A stretch of DNA of 64,000 nucleotides from Pseudophaeobacter sp. (lineage in GTDB: Bacteria > Pseudomonadota > Alphaproteobacteria > Rhodobacterales > Rhodobacteraceae): contig JALUXC010000002.1 of assembly GCA_027019165.1 (NCBI GenBank), positions 310,001-374,000 of the forward strand, given 5' to 3'. A program made the position numbers and the translations under genes. Below, one piece after another: positions 47,786 to 56,102 of the stretch (its first letter is position 1; every line of letters starts with the position of its first letter). The notes under the pieces were generated by a model. It was not told the DNA's origin. It ran no database searches and saw only the letters and a list, made by a program, of their open reading frames with translations.

Positions 47786-48223
47786 TCAATCGTCTTCCAG
47801 CTTGGCGCGCAGCTCTCGCAGGATCGGCAAAGCGGCGCGGACGCGGTCGCCGCCGAGTTCCTCGACCACCTCTGAAATCACGGGCACGATACTGGCCAAA
47901 GCCGCGTCGCGCGCCTGGCGCCCCGCCGGGCTGATCGCAACCATCTTGCGCCGGGCATCGTCCCAGTCGGGGCGAATGTGAACATATCCCGCCATTTCCA
48001 ACTTGTTGAGCGTATTGGTCATGGCGCCGCGGGTGACGTGAAACGCCTTGGCCAATTGCGCCGGCGAGCGCTCAAGTCCGGCCCGCGCAAGGTGGTTCAG
48101 AACCGAGAAATGCGACAACTCCATTCCCTTGGGCAGTGCTTTGCCCAGCCGTGATTTGGCAAGCTGTTCGGCCATCAGGATTTCGCTGAACAGCGAAACG
48201 GCCAGGGAATGGGTTTCTTCCAT
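47786..48223 (-). CDS. MarR family transcriptional regulator
   Basis: 145 residues. Winged helix with LSHFSVLNHLARAG, AFHVTRGAMTNTLNKLEMAGYV and IRPDWDDARRKMVAISPAGR, the MarR recognition helix and wing. Third gene of grxC - amidase - marR, its start sharing a base with the amidase stop. Possible control of the redox genes in this unit; effector unknown. Confidence 0.92.
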   Translation of the reverse strand: MEETHSLAVSLFSEILMAEQLAKSRLGKALPKGMELSHFSVLNHLARAGLERSPAQLAKAFHVTRGAMTNTLNKLEMAGYVHIRPDWDDARRKMVAISPAGRQARDAALASIVPVISEVVEELGGDRVRAALPILRELRAKLEDD

Positions 48224-49053
48224 CAGGGTCCGTCGAACTCTCGGTCATGGGTGAGCGCAGGAACACGCTTGCGCGCTTGTGCCACTTTTCCCATGTCGAG
48301 ATCAACGTAGACAATCCCCGGATCGGTGCCCGCATCGGCCAGGATCTCTCCCCAGGGCGCCACGATCAACGAATGCCCATATGTGCGGCGTGCAGCGCCC
48401 CGGCTGGCCTTGTGGGTGCCGGTTTGCGCAGGCGCCAGTACATAGCAGCCCGTCTCGATGGCGCGGGCCTGCAGCAGCGCATGCCAATGGGCCGCGCCCG
48501 TCACATGCGAAAACGCCGCCGGAGCCGTGAGGATCTGCGCACCTGCCTTTGCCAGCGCCCGGTGCAGATGAGGGAAACGCACGTCATAGCAGATGGTCAT
48601 GCCGATCTTGGCAAATGGGGTCTCGGCCAGTACCGCGCGGGTGCCGGGCCTGTAGCCATCGGATTCCCGGTAGGTTTCCTCGGGCGTCACCTCCACATCG
48701 AACATGTGGATCTTGTCATAGCGCGCGGCGATCTCTCCTGTCGGAGTGATCAGGAACTGGCGGTTGGCAAAGCGGCCATCCGCATCGTGCGTCTTCACCC
48801 CCAACGAGCCGATCAAAAGCCAGATCCCATGGTGCGCCGCCGCCTCGCGCAGGCCAGCAAGGGTTGGGTCGTCTTCCTCATGACAGAGCACCGCCTTTTG
48901 GTGGGTGCGGCTGGTCGAGAGGCAGTTTGTGACCTCAGGCGTCAGGACGAATCCCGCCCCTTCTGCCACGGCATCGGCCATCATGGCCTTCACCGTTTCC
49001 AGGTTCTCAGCGGGATCGTCGCTAGAAGTGATTTGCAACAAAGCTGCGCGCAT
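48223..49053 (-). CDS. Carbon-nitrogen hydrolase, Nit1/deaminated glutathione amidase type
   Basis: 276 residues. Catalytic triad E40 (LTPEVTN), K114 (YDKIHMFDV) and C155 (ICYDVRFPHLHR). The KIHMFDV and CYDVRFP stretches are typical of the Nit1/YbeM group, which hydrolyses deaminated glutathione formed by stray transamination. Sitting next to glutaredoxin agrees with a glutathione-related job. Confidence 0.92.
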   Translation of the reverse strand: MRAALLQITSSDDPAENLETVKAMMADAVAEGAGFVLTPEVTNCLSTSRTHQKAVLCHEEDDPTLAGLREAAAHHGIWLLIGSLGVKTHDADGRFANRQFLITPTGEIAARYDKIHMFDVEVTPEETYRESDGYRPGTRAVLAETPFAKIGMTICYDVRFPHLHRALAKAGAQILTAPAAFSHVTGAAHWHALLQARAIETGCYVLAPAQTGTHKASRGAARRTYGHSLIVAPWGEILADAGTDPGIVYVDLDMGKVAQARKRVPALTHDREFDGP

Positions 49054-49070
49054 AAGACGGGGCTCTCCAG

Positions 49071-49328
49071 TCAGTCGGCCAGGAGCGCGTCCAGTTTCCC
49101 GGCCTGCTCCAGCGCATAAAGGTCATCGCAGCCGCCCACATGGGTCTCTCCGACAAAAATCTGCGGCACGGTGCGGCCTCCGTTTGCGCGCTGGATCATC
49201 TCGGGCTTGCGATCCGGATTCATCATGACGTCAACCTCGGAAAAGGTCACGCCTTTCTGATTCAGCAAACGTTTTGCGGCATGGCAAAAGCCACACAAAG
49301 GAGAGGTGTAAATTTCCACCGGTTTCAT
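49071..49328 (-). CDS. grxC: Glutaredoxin 3
   Basis: 85 residues from ATG 49328 with GGAG upstream; the 37 extra in-frame codons before it do not look like the family. Dithiol site C12-G-F-C15, TVPQIFVGETHVGGCDDLYAL forming the cis-proline and GG glutathione-binding parts. Reduces disulfides using glutathione. The CGFC site differs from E. coli CPYC but is common in this clade as I recall. Confidence 0.96.
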   Translation of the reverse strand: MKPVEIYTSPLCGFCHAAKRLLNQKGVTFSEVDVMMNPDRKPEMIQRANGGRTVPQIFVGETHVGGCDDLYALEQAGKLDALLAD

Positions 49329-49650
49329 TGAAATCTCCAAGACATTCCGATTTTCGCGTTTGTGAGCGATATGGGGGCGCATTGCAATCATTGCCACCGT
49401 AACAGTTCTGGGATCAGTCAGAACCTGGAACCTCAGCACAAGAAATACACCCTATAAATACACCCTTTCGGTTTCTCGACCACACCCGCCGTTCGACAAC
49501 CGAAGCCTCTGGTCCGAAAAGAAAACAAGCATCCAGCGACATTTTCCTCTCGGCAAAACAGTCATCTTTGCGGTATCGGCTCGTGAGGTCCGCCTTTTCA
49601 TAATGCGCATGCGGGCTGTCTCACCGAAATTTCTGCGGAGTTCCTGTGTT
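49329..49650. other. Divergent control region between grxC and the FAD oxidase gene, with repeats
   Basis: No gene seen. It contains an 11-base direct repeat AAATACACCCT at 49443-49453 and 49456-49466 (13-base period), followed directly by an inverted repeat TTCGGTT (49467-49473) with AACCGAA (49498-49504). These look like regulator sites for one or both flanking genes. Confidence 0.5.
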
Positions 49651-50925
49651 TTGACATCAGACCTTTCATCCAGCCTCTGGCGCGACACCTGCCGGGAACA
49701 GGTCACGACGTCGCCTCTGAATGACACGGCATCAGCAGATCTGGTGGTGATCGGCGGTGGGTACACAGGCTGCGCGGCTGCGCTTGAGGCCGCACAAATG
49801 GGCGCCGAGGTGCGGCTTTTGGAGGCCAGTGCCTTTGGAAGCGGCGGATCCGGGCGCAATGTCGGGCTTGCGAATGCGGGTCTGTGGCTGCCGCCCGAGG
49901 ATATCAACGCCCAGATCGGCGCCAAGGCGGGCGGCCGCTTGTCGTCTCTTTTGGCGGATGCCCCCGACATGGTCTATGGGCTGATAGAAAAGCACCAGAT
50001 CGCCTGCGAGCCGGTGCGCAAGGGGACGCTGCACTGCGCCCATGCGCCTGCCGGAATGAAGGATCTCAGACGCCGCTTTGAGCAACTCAGCGCGATTGGC
50101 GCCCCGGTCCGGTTGCTGGATGCAGATGAGGCGCGGGCGCGGGTTGGCTCTGAGCATGTCTATGGCGCGCTGTTTGATCCTCGGGCCGGCACCATTCAGC
50201 CCCTATCCTATGCCCGCGGTCTTGCCCGCGCGGCAGTGGGCGCCGGGGCCAAGCTGCATGCTGACACACCGGCGCTTGGCGCCACGCGAAACGGCGATAT
50301 GTGGGAGATCGCCACGCCGCAAGGGCGCGTGCAGGCCAAACACATCATCGTTGCGACCAATGGCTATGCGTTGGGGATCGAGGGGCTTCAAACTCCCGAT
50401 CTGATTCCGGTCCACTATTTTCAGGCGGCGACCGATCCGCTGCCCGGTCATGTTCTGGATCAGCTTCTGCCCGGTCTGGAAGGGTGCTGGGATTCGGCTC
50501 TGGTCATGTCATCCTGGCGACGCGATCAGGACGGGCGGCTGATCATCGGCGCCATGGGCGCGCTGGACCATATCGGCAAGGGCATTCATCTGAACTGGCT
50601 GCGCCGCAAGATTGCGCAGCTTTTCCCGGCCCTGGCAGAGACGCCCCTGCGGCAGACCTGGTTCGGGCGCATCGCGATGACAACCGAGCATCTGCCCAAG
50701 ATCCAAACCCTGGACGGCGGCTATGCCTGCTTTGGCTATTCGGGGCGCGGGATCTGCCCTGGCACCCTGTTTGGCACCCGCATGGCCCGCGCGCTTTTGA
50801 CCGGAGATGAAGCCGACCTGCCTGTCATGCCTGTGCAAACTCACAGCCTGCCCTTTGCAGGGCTCCGGCAGGCCTACTACGAGACGGGTGCAACCTTGAC
50901 CCATCTCGTAAAGGATCGGATTTGA
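49651..50925 (+). CDS. FAD-dependent amino acid/amine oxidase, DadA/PuuB type
   Basis: About 424 residues if TTG 49651 is the start (MTSDLSSSLWRDTC), with GGAG ten bases upstream; ATG codons at 49603 and 49609 are in frame. Dinucleotide motif VVIGGGYTGCAAALEAAQMG, then GSGGSGRNVGLANAGLWLPP and the C-terminal GYACFGYSGRGICPGTLFG. Such proteins oxidise amino acids or gamma-glutamyl-polyamines, passing electrons to oxygen or quinone. The substrate is open. It stands alone and ends convergent with znuA. Confidence 0.85.
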   Translation: MTSDLSSSLWRDTCREQVTTSPLNDTASADLVVIGGGYTGCAAALEAAQMGAEVRLLEASAFGSGGSGRNVGLANAGLWLPPEDINAQIGAKAGGRLSSLLADAPDMVYGLIEKHQIACEPVRKGTLHCAHAPAGMKDLRRRFEQLSAIGAPVRLLDADEARARVGSEHVYGALFDPRAGTIQPLSYARGLARAAVGAGAKLHADTPALGATRNGDMWEIATPQGRVQAKHIIVATNGYALGIEGLQTPDLIPVHYFQAATDPLPGHVLDQLLPGLEGCWDSALVMSSWRRDQDGRLIIGAMGALDHIGKGIHLNWLRRKIAQLFPALAETPLRQTWFGRIAMTTEHLPKIQTLDGGYACFGYSGRGICPGTLFGTRMARALLTGDEADLPVMPVQTHSLPFAGLRQAYYETGATLTHLVKDRI

Positions 50926-50926
50926 G

Positions 50927-50953
50927 GTCAGGCCAAGGTGTTCTCGGCCTGAC
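50927..50953. terminator. Hairpin between convergent oxidase and znuA genes
   Basis: Perfect 8-bp stem GTCAGGCC (50927-50934) and GGCCTGAC (50946-50953), 11-base loop, in the 45-base gap between two convergent stops. No T-run on either side. It may act as a shared 3' end. Confidence 0.45.
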
Positions 50954-50970
50954 ACAGTGCTGCGATGGTC

Positions 50971-52116
50971 TTAGCCGCAGCTGGCCATTGCCTTACCAAG
51001 ACCCTTGATAAGGTCCGTGTAAAACGTAGGTCCGGTATCAATTTTTGTTCCGAGCGGGTCGATAACAACGGTCTTTGCCGCCGTGCCATCCAGAACAGTG
51101 GCCACCAATCCCGGATTGAACTGCGGTTCGGAGAAGACGCAAGTCACACCATATTCCGCCACATCATCGCGAATCTCCGCGATGCGCGCCGGGCTGGGAT
51201 CAGAGGCATCGCCAAGCGAAATGGCACCGGTAGCGGCAATCTCAAAACTGGTCTCAAAGTATTGGTAAGCATCGTGGAAAACGATGAAGGATTGTGCGCG
51301 GAACGGCTCCAAGAGGGCGTCGACCTCTTGGATCGCCGCATCAATCTCGGCTTTGCCTGCCTTGGCGTTGGCTTTGTAGGTCGCCGCGTTCTCTGGATCG
51401 AGTTCCGAGAGTTCCTCGGCAATTGCCATCAGCCAGACTTCAGCATTCCCCGGCGCAAGCCAGGCATGAGGGTCAAGACCCGAGTGGCTGTGCCCCTCGT
51501 GATCGTCATGGTCGTCATGGTCGTGTTCATCGTGGCCGTGTTCATCATGGTCATGCGCGTCGTGATCATGACCCTCATGCGCCCCGTGGTCATGCCCCTC
51601 ATGATCATGCTCCTCGTGATCCGCGTGTTTCTCATGATCGTGGTCGTCATGTTCTCCGTGATCATGGCCCTCCGCGTGGTCGGCATGCTCGTCTTCGTGA
51701 TGATCCTCCTCATGGTGCTCTTCACCGTGGTGTTCATCACCGTGATCATGCGCCTCGAACGTCGCCCCTGTGCGGAACTCAAGGGTCATGGTGCCCGGGA
51801 CAGCCAGCAACTCGGTCACGTGGGCATCAGACGCCAGCGTATCAAGCGGCCCTTCAAGCCAGGGAGTCAGTGCTTCCCCGATCCAGAACACAGCATCCGC
51901 GCGTTCCAAGGCAAGGGCTTCGGAAGGGCGCATGGAATACCCGTGCGGGGACGCCCCCGGCGGGATCACCAGATCAGGACTGCCGACCCCCTGCATGACC
52001 CGCGCGACCAGCCCGTGCACAGGCGCGATATCCACCGCGACGCGCGGCACATCCGCCAACGCCATCCCCCCGCCGAGAACTGCGGGGACGACGGCCGCAT
52101 ATGATAAGCTTTTCAT
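50971..52116 (-). CDS. znuA: Zinc ABC transporter substrate-binding protein ZnuA with very long His-rich loop
   Basis: 381 residues from ATG 52116, with AAGGAG upstream. Signal peptide about 1-21. Zinc ligands include H58 (GASPHGYSM), H217 (LDPHAWL) and a His in IVFHDAYQYF. Between them, residues 121-211 form an acidic His loop with 34 histidines, made of repeated HDH/HDE units; loops in ZnuA are usually much shorter. Binds periplasmic Zn2+ for ZnuBC. Divergent from zur, with Zur-like boxes between them. Confidence 0.96.
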   Translation of the reverse strand: MKSLSYAAVVPAVLGGGMALADVPRVAVDIAPVHGLVARVMQGVGSPDLVIPPGASPHGYSMRPSEALALERADAVFWIGEALTPWLEGPLDTLASDAHVTELLAVPGTMTLEFRTGATFEAHDHGDEHHGEEHHEEDHHEDEHADHAEGHDHGEHDDHDHEKHADHEEHDHEGHDHGAHEGHDHDAHDHDEHGHDEHDHDDHDDHEGHSHSGLDPHAWLAPGNAEVWLMAIAEELSELDPENAATYKANAKAGKAEIDAAIQEVDALLEPFRAQSFIVFHDAYQYFETSFEIAATGAISLGDASDPSPARIAEIRDDVAEYGVTCVFSEPQFNPGLVATVLDGTAAKTVVIDPLGTKIDTGPTFYTDLIKGLGKAMASCG

Positions 52117-52171
52117 CCCAGGACTCCTTTGATCTGCTGGCTGCACCTGCTCCCGAGAAACGGACGCAGAT

Positions 52172-52189
52172 GTAATTGTATAACATTAC
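52172..52189. promoter_or_regulatory. Zur-like operator, box 1
   Basis: GTAATTGTATAACATTAC, a near-perfect palindrome close to the proteobacterial Zur consensus (GTTATAACAT core). It lies 56 bases before znuA and 76 before zur, suited to control both. Confidence 0.7.
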
Positions 52190-52202
52190 GCCGCTTGATA
52201 AG

Positions 52203-52216
52203 CGTCATAACATTAC
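52203..52216. promoter_or_regulatory. Zur-like operator, box 2 (half-site conserved)
   Basis: The right arm ATAACATTAC (52207-52216) repeats box 1 (52180-52189) exactly, 27 bases away. The left arm is degenerate. Probably a second, weaker Zur site nearer to zur. Confidence 0.5.
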
Positions 52217-52264
52217 ATATCAAGGACGAAAATACACGCAGACCTATGCCCCTGGAGATCCCGG

Positions 52265-52747
52265 ATGGAAACGATCGGTTTTGAGACCCATGATCACGAC
52301 AGTTGCATCCATGATTGCATTGCCACCGTCGACGCAGACTGCAAGGCAAAAGGCCTTCAATTCACTCCGGTACGGCGACGGGTTCTCGAAATCATGCTGC
52401 AAGAACATCGTGCTCTTGGCGCCTATGAAATCCTCGACCGTTTGCGCGAAGAAGGGATGGGATCGCAGCCCCCTGTGGCCTATCGGGCGCTGGACTTCCT
52501 TGTAAAGAACCGCTTTGCCCATAAGATCGAGCGGCTTAATGCCTTTATCGCCTGCACCCATCCCGGCGACAAACACGCGCCCATCTTCATGATCTGCCGC
52601 ATCTGCAACGCAGTGGCTGAGGTGCACACCGACCCGACCAAAGGCCAGCTGGGCGAGGCCGCCAAAGAGGCCGGTTTCCTGATTGAGCGCACCGTGGTCG
52701 AGGCCGAAGGCATCTGCCCCAAATGCCAAAAGGCAGAGGCCGCATGA
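52265..52747 (+). CDS. zur: Fur-family zinc regulator Zur
   Basis: 160 residues. Winged helix (about 28-95: LQFTPVRRRVLEIMLQEHRALGAYEILDRL, here shown in parts LQFTPVRRRVLEIM and LGAYEILDRL, then PPVAYRALDFLVKNRF) and a zinc/dimer domain with two CxxC pairs, CRIC and CPKC. The short His-containing start HDHDSCIHDC is unusual. Represses znu genes when zinc is plentiful. Gene order and linked operators support Zur over Fur. Overlaps znuC by ATGA. Confidence 0.94.
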   Translation: METIGFETHDHDSCIHDCIATVDADCKAKGLQFTPVRRRVLEIMLQEHRALGAYEILDRLREEGMGSQPPVAYRALDFLVKNRFAHKIERLNAFIACTHPGDKHAPIFMICRICNAVAEVHTDPTKGQLGEAAKEAGFLIERTVVEAEGICPKCQKAEAA

Positions 52748-53526
52748 GCCTTGTTAACCTGAAGGGCCTGTCGGTCCGCTATGGTGGCAATACGGTCCTG
52801 TCCGACGTGAACCTCTCGATAGAGCCGGGAGAGATCGTGACCGTTGTCGGCCCCAATGGATCGGGCAAATCCACCCTTTTGCGCAGCATCATCGGTGCCC
52901 TGCGTCCCAGCCGGGGCGATGTGTCCCGCGCGCCGGGTCTCAGGATCGGCTATGTGCCGCAGAAACTGCATATCGACCCCACGCTCCCCCTGACCGTACG
53001 CCGGTTTCTGAGCCTGCCTGTCCGCGTCAGCGATGCCCGCGCCCAAGACGCTCTGCAGCAAGCAGGTGCCGGTCCGCTCGCGGGGCGGCAGATGTCGGAT
53101 CTGTCTGGCGGTCAGTTCCAGCGGGTGCTGCTCGCCCGTGCGCTCCTCAGTGATCCGCAACTGCTGATTCTGGACGAAGCCACGCAGGGTCTTGATCAGC
53201 CGGGATCCGCCGCCTTTTATCAGCAGATCGCAACTGTGCGCGCCGAACTGGGCTGCGCGGTCCTGATGGTCAGTCACGAATTGCATGTGGTCATGGCGGC
53301 CTCGGACCGGGTGATCTGCCTCAACGGCCATATCTGCTGCGAAGGGGAGCCGGAACACGTCGCCTCTGCCCCGGAATACCGGGCGCTATTCGGGACGGGC
53401 ACTCAAGGCGCGCTGGCCCTTTACCGGCATGAGCACAACCATTCCCATGATCACGCGCATAATCACAACCATGGCCCTGACTGCGACCACAGTCATGGTG
53501 ACGCGAAAAAGGACATCGCCTCATGA
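52744..53526 (+). CDS. znuC: Zinc ABC transporter ATPase ZnuC
   Basis: 260 residues from ATG 52744. Walker A GPNGSGKST, signature LSGGQFQRVLLARALL, Walker B LLILDEATQGLD, switch His VSHELH. The C-terminus carries a His/Asn-rich tail (HEHNHSHDHAHNHNHG then DCDHSHGD), which may bind zinc in the cytoplasm. Powers ZnuAB zinc uptake. Overlaps znuB by ATGA. Confidence 0.96.
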   Translation: MSLVNLKGLSVRYGGNTVLSDVNLSIEPGEIVTVVGPNGSGKSTLLRSIIGALRPSRGDVSRAPGLRIGYVPQKLHIDPTLPLTVRRFLSLPVRVSDARAQDALQQAGAGPLAGRQMSDLSGGQFQRVLLARALLSDPQLLILDEATQGLDQPGSAAFYQQIATVRAELGCAVLMVSHELHVVMAASDRVICLNGHICCEGEPEHVASAPEYRALFGTGTQGALALYRHEHNHSHDHAHNHNHGPDCDHSHGDAKKDIAS

Positions 53527-54335
53527 TGGAGCTTTTCGACAGTTTCCTTGTCCGAGCCGCTCTGGCCGGGGTGGGCGTCGCCCTGGCCGCTGCTCCGCTG
53601 GGCTGTTTCGTGGTCTGGCGCCGCATGGCTTATTTCGGAGACGCAACCGCCCATGCCTCGATCCTGGGGGTTGCGCTTGCTTTGGCCTTTGACACCTCGG
53701 TCTTTGCCGGAGTTCTCGTCACTTCGCTGGTGATGGCCACCACGGTCTCGACTCTCAGCAATCGTGGCTATGCCATGGACACGCTGCTGGGCGTTCTGGC
53801 GCATTCCTCACTCGCCTTCGGCCTTGTGGCCGTGTCCTTCTTGCAAGGGATTCGGATCGATCTGATGGCCTATCTCTTTGGCGATATCCTCGCGGTGGGC
53901 CGGATGGATCTGGCCGTGATCTGGGGAGGCGCGGCGCTTGTGCTGCTTCTGCTTTGGGCGCGCTGGTCGGCGCTTTTGACAGCCACGCTGAACCCTGACC
54001 TGGCCTATGCCGCCGGGATTGACCCCAAGCGCGAACAGATGGTGCTGACCATCGCGCTGGCCCTTGTGGTGGCTGTCGCGATCAAGGTGGTCGGGGTTCT
54101 GCTGATTGCTGCGCTCCTGCTGATCCCGGCTGCCACTGCGCGCCCCTTTGCCAACACACCCGAGCGTATGGCCCTGATCGCCGCACTCATCGGTGCCCTC
54201 TCCGCGCTCGGAGGATTGCAGCTGGCCTTTACCTTTGACACGCCCACCGGGCCGACAATCGTCTGCCTTGCGGCGGTATTGTTTGCCGCCTCAAGCCTCG
54301 GAGATCTCCTGCGACGCAATGCATTGCGGGGATAA
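53523..54335 (+). CDS. znuB: Zinc ABC transporter permease ZnuB
   Basis: 270 residues with about eight membrane segments, ABC-3 family. Contains CFVVWRRMAYFGDATAHASI, the conserved start-of-domain motif, and VGVLLIAALLLIPAATAR near the end. Forms the zinc channel with ZnuC. Last gene of zur-znuC-znuB. Confidence 0.97.
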   Translation: MMELFDSFLVRAALAGVGVALAAAPLGCFVVWRRMAYFGDATAHASILGVALALAFDTSVFAGVLVTSLVMATTVSTLSNRGYAMDTLLGVLAHSSLAFGLVAVSFLQGIRIDLMAYLFGDILAVGRMDLAVIWGGAALVLLLLWARWSALLTATLNPDLAYAAGIDPKREQMVLTIALALVVAVAIKVVGVLLIAALLLIPAATARPFANTPERMALIAALIGALSALGGLQLAFTFDTPTGPTIVCLAAVLFAASSLGDLLRRNALRG

Positions 54336-54401
54336 GGGGCACCAGGTCAGACCAAATGGTTTTTGTTTGCCATTTCCCGCGCATTTGCTCTTAATCGCGA
54401 A

Positions 54402-55316
54402 ATGGATCCACAACTTGACCCGAAACAGACAACCCGGCTGATCGCCACGCTGAAAGAGCGAATTGCCGGGATGCCGCCAAAACTGGCAGCAGCTGCCAAG
54501 CATATCATCGACAACCCCGGCGATTTCGCGCTCGACCCGGTCCGTGTCACGGCTCAGAAAGCCGGGATCAGCGCCAACACGCTGGTACGGCTGGCCGATT
54601 TTTTGGGATTTGACAGTTTCGAAGCCCTGCGCGCGCCCTTTCGCGGTGCCCTGGTGACCGGGCGCGAGGCAGGGCTTGGCGAAGACTGGCTGACGCAGAT
54701 GCAGGCCTCAACCGCCCCGGCTGCCGCTTTGCAGGCCCGCGCCGCGCGCAACGAAATCAATATCGTCACCCGCTCCTTGCGGCTGATGACGCCTGAACGC
54801 ACTGCCGCCATCGTGAAAACCCTGACCGAAGCGCGCCAATGCTATGTCACCGCCACCCGGGCGTCATATGCGCTGGCGCATTACTTTCACTATGTGGGAC
54901 GCATGGCGCTGCCGGATCTGGACCTTGTCCCGCGTCACATGGGCTCTGCCATTGACGATCTGATCGACCTTTCAGAGCAGGACTGCCTGCTCGCAATCAC
55001 CTTTGCGCCCTATTCTTCGGGAACCATTCAGGCGCTGCGCATGGCGGCCCAGCGCAAGGCCAAGGTGGTCCTGATTTCCGACAGCGAAGTGATAGCCCCC
55101 GGCATTCATGCCGATCACGTTCTGGCGGTTTCCGCAAACTCGGTCCATGCCTTTGGCGCCTATGGCGGCGCCATGGCGGTGCTGGAGTGTCTATTGACCC
55201 ACTTGATCGAGGCGGGCGGCGATGAAGCCCGCCTCAGGATCGAAACCTATGAAGAGTTGCGTCAGGACAGCGGCGCCTATTGGAGCGCCTCGCGTCTGCC
55301 ACGCCTCAAGGGATAG
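54402..55316 (+). CDS. MurR/RpiR family transcriptional regulator
   Basis: 304 residues from ATG 54402 (MDPQLDPKQTTRLIATL). No strong ribosome site; a TTG at 54363 is in frame. N-terminal HTH_6 domain (about 1-90: GISANTLVRLADFLGFDSFEAL) and C-terminal SIS sugar-phosphate-type domain (about 120-280: ITFAPYSSGTIQALRMA). Most members sense phosphosugars, though some regulate amino acid catabolism. It is convergent, 3 bases away, with the ddah gene, so it may control that operon. Confidence 0.92.
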   Translation: MDPQLDPKQTTRLIATLKERIAGMPPKLAAAAKHIIDNPGDFALDPVRVTAQKAGISANTLVRLADFLGFDSFEALRAPFRGALVTGREAGLGEDWLTQMQASTAPAAALQARAARNEINIVTRSLRLMTPERTAAIVKTLTEARQCYVTATRASYALAHYFHYVGRMALPDLDLVPRHMGSAIDDLIDLSEQDCLLAITFAPYSSGTIQALRMAAQRKAKVVLISDSEVIAPGIHADHVLAVSANSVHAFGAYGGAMAVLECLLTHLIEAGGDEARLRIETYEELRQDSGAYWSASRLPRLKG

Positions 55317-55319
55317 CCA

Positions 55320-56102
55320 TCAAAAGCGCAGCGACAGGCAGGACATGCCGCCATCCAGCTTGGCGCAATCGCGATTGTCGATCTCCACCACATCGAAGCC
55401 CGCGCGATCCAGCATTTCAGCCGTGCGCGGGAACCCTGCCGCCATGATCACCAGCGCGTTAAAGCGGATCGCATTGGCAGCGGCCTCCTCCCCCTCTGGC
55501 ACGTGCAGGACGCGGTAGCCCTCGAAACACCCCGAGGCCGCAAGCCGCTTGGTCGACAGGATGGTCTCTGCATCCAAAAGAGAGCAATCGGTCTTGAAAT
55601 GGAGAACACCAGGCGGGGTGACGACCTCGCGGACCACATGCCCCCAGTCCGACACGATCTTTGACAGCTCAGCGACACCTGCGGCATCCGTCCGGTCGGA
55701 CCGACCGACAAGAATCTCGCGCCCGGTGACAAGGATATCGCCACCCTCGATATGACCGGGGCCAGAGATTTCGCGCAAGTCATCATAGCAGCCGCGCAAA
55801 GCGGGCACCATTTCGGCCACCTCTCCCGCACGGGAGGGCGCGCCGGGCCGCATCAGAACCGCGCCTTGTGGCAAGCACAGGGCAGTGTCTTCGACGAAGA
55901 GCGCGTCGGGGAAATTTTCGAGCGGCTCAAGTTCAATGACCTCGGCGCCGGTACTTTTCAGGGCAGCCACATAAGAGGCGTGCGCCTTCAGCATGGTCCC
56001 GAGATCAGGCGTGCCGATGTCTTCGGCCCGCAGGCCGTTGATGACGCTCTGGCCCGGTCGGCGGGTGATGGCGCGGGTGAACTGATAGGTTGGGTCGGTC
56101 AT
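55320..56102 (-). CDS. Dimethylarginine dimethylaminohydrolase (DDAH)-like
   Basis: 260 residues of the guanidino-group-modifying superfamily. N-terminal FTRAITRRPGQSV, EPLENFPDALFVEDTA (substrate carboxylates), GHIEGGDILV, catalytic His in LHFKTDCSLLD and catalytic C255 in GGMSCLSLRF. DDAH turns N-omega-methylated arginines into citrulline plus methylamines. As the last gene of an AruH-AruI operon, a related guanidino compound is also possible. Start overlaps the aruI stop by ATGA. Confidence 0.9.
   Translation of the reverse strand: MTDPTYQFTRAITRRPGQSVINGLRAEDIGTPDLGTMLKAHASYVAALKSTGAEVIELEPLENFPDALFVEDTALCLPQGAVLMRPGAPSRAGEVAEMVPALRGCYDDLREISGPGHIEGGDILVTGREILVGRSDRTDAAGVAELSKIVSDWGHVVREVVTPPGVLHFKTDCSLLDAETILSTKRLAASGCFEGYRVLHVPEGEEAAANAIRFNALVIMAAGFPRTAEMLDRAGFDVVEIDNRDCAKLDGGMSCLSLRF

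Noticed and set aside
49452-49970. 172-codon minus-strand frame over the oxidase promoter and 5' end
   Set aside because: Overlaps the well-supported FAD oxidase start and has low-complexity Arg/Pro/Ser content.
51294-51998. Repetitive region that looks like a tandem repeat or CRISPR-like array
   Set aside because: The repeats are the His/Asp codons of the znuA loop. Units are irregular and coding, with no spacer pattern.
54336-54362. Short hairpin ACCA/TGGT with T-run after znuB
   Set aside because: Stem of only four pairs; too weak to call a terminator.
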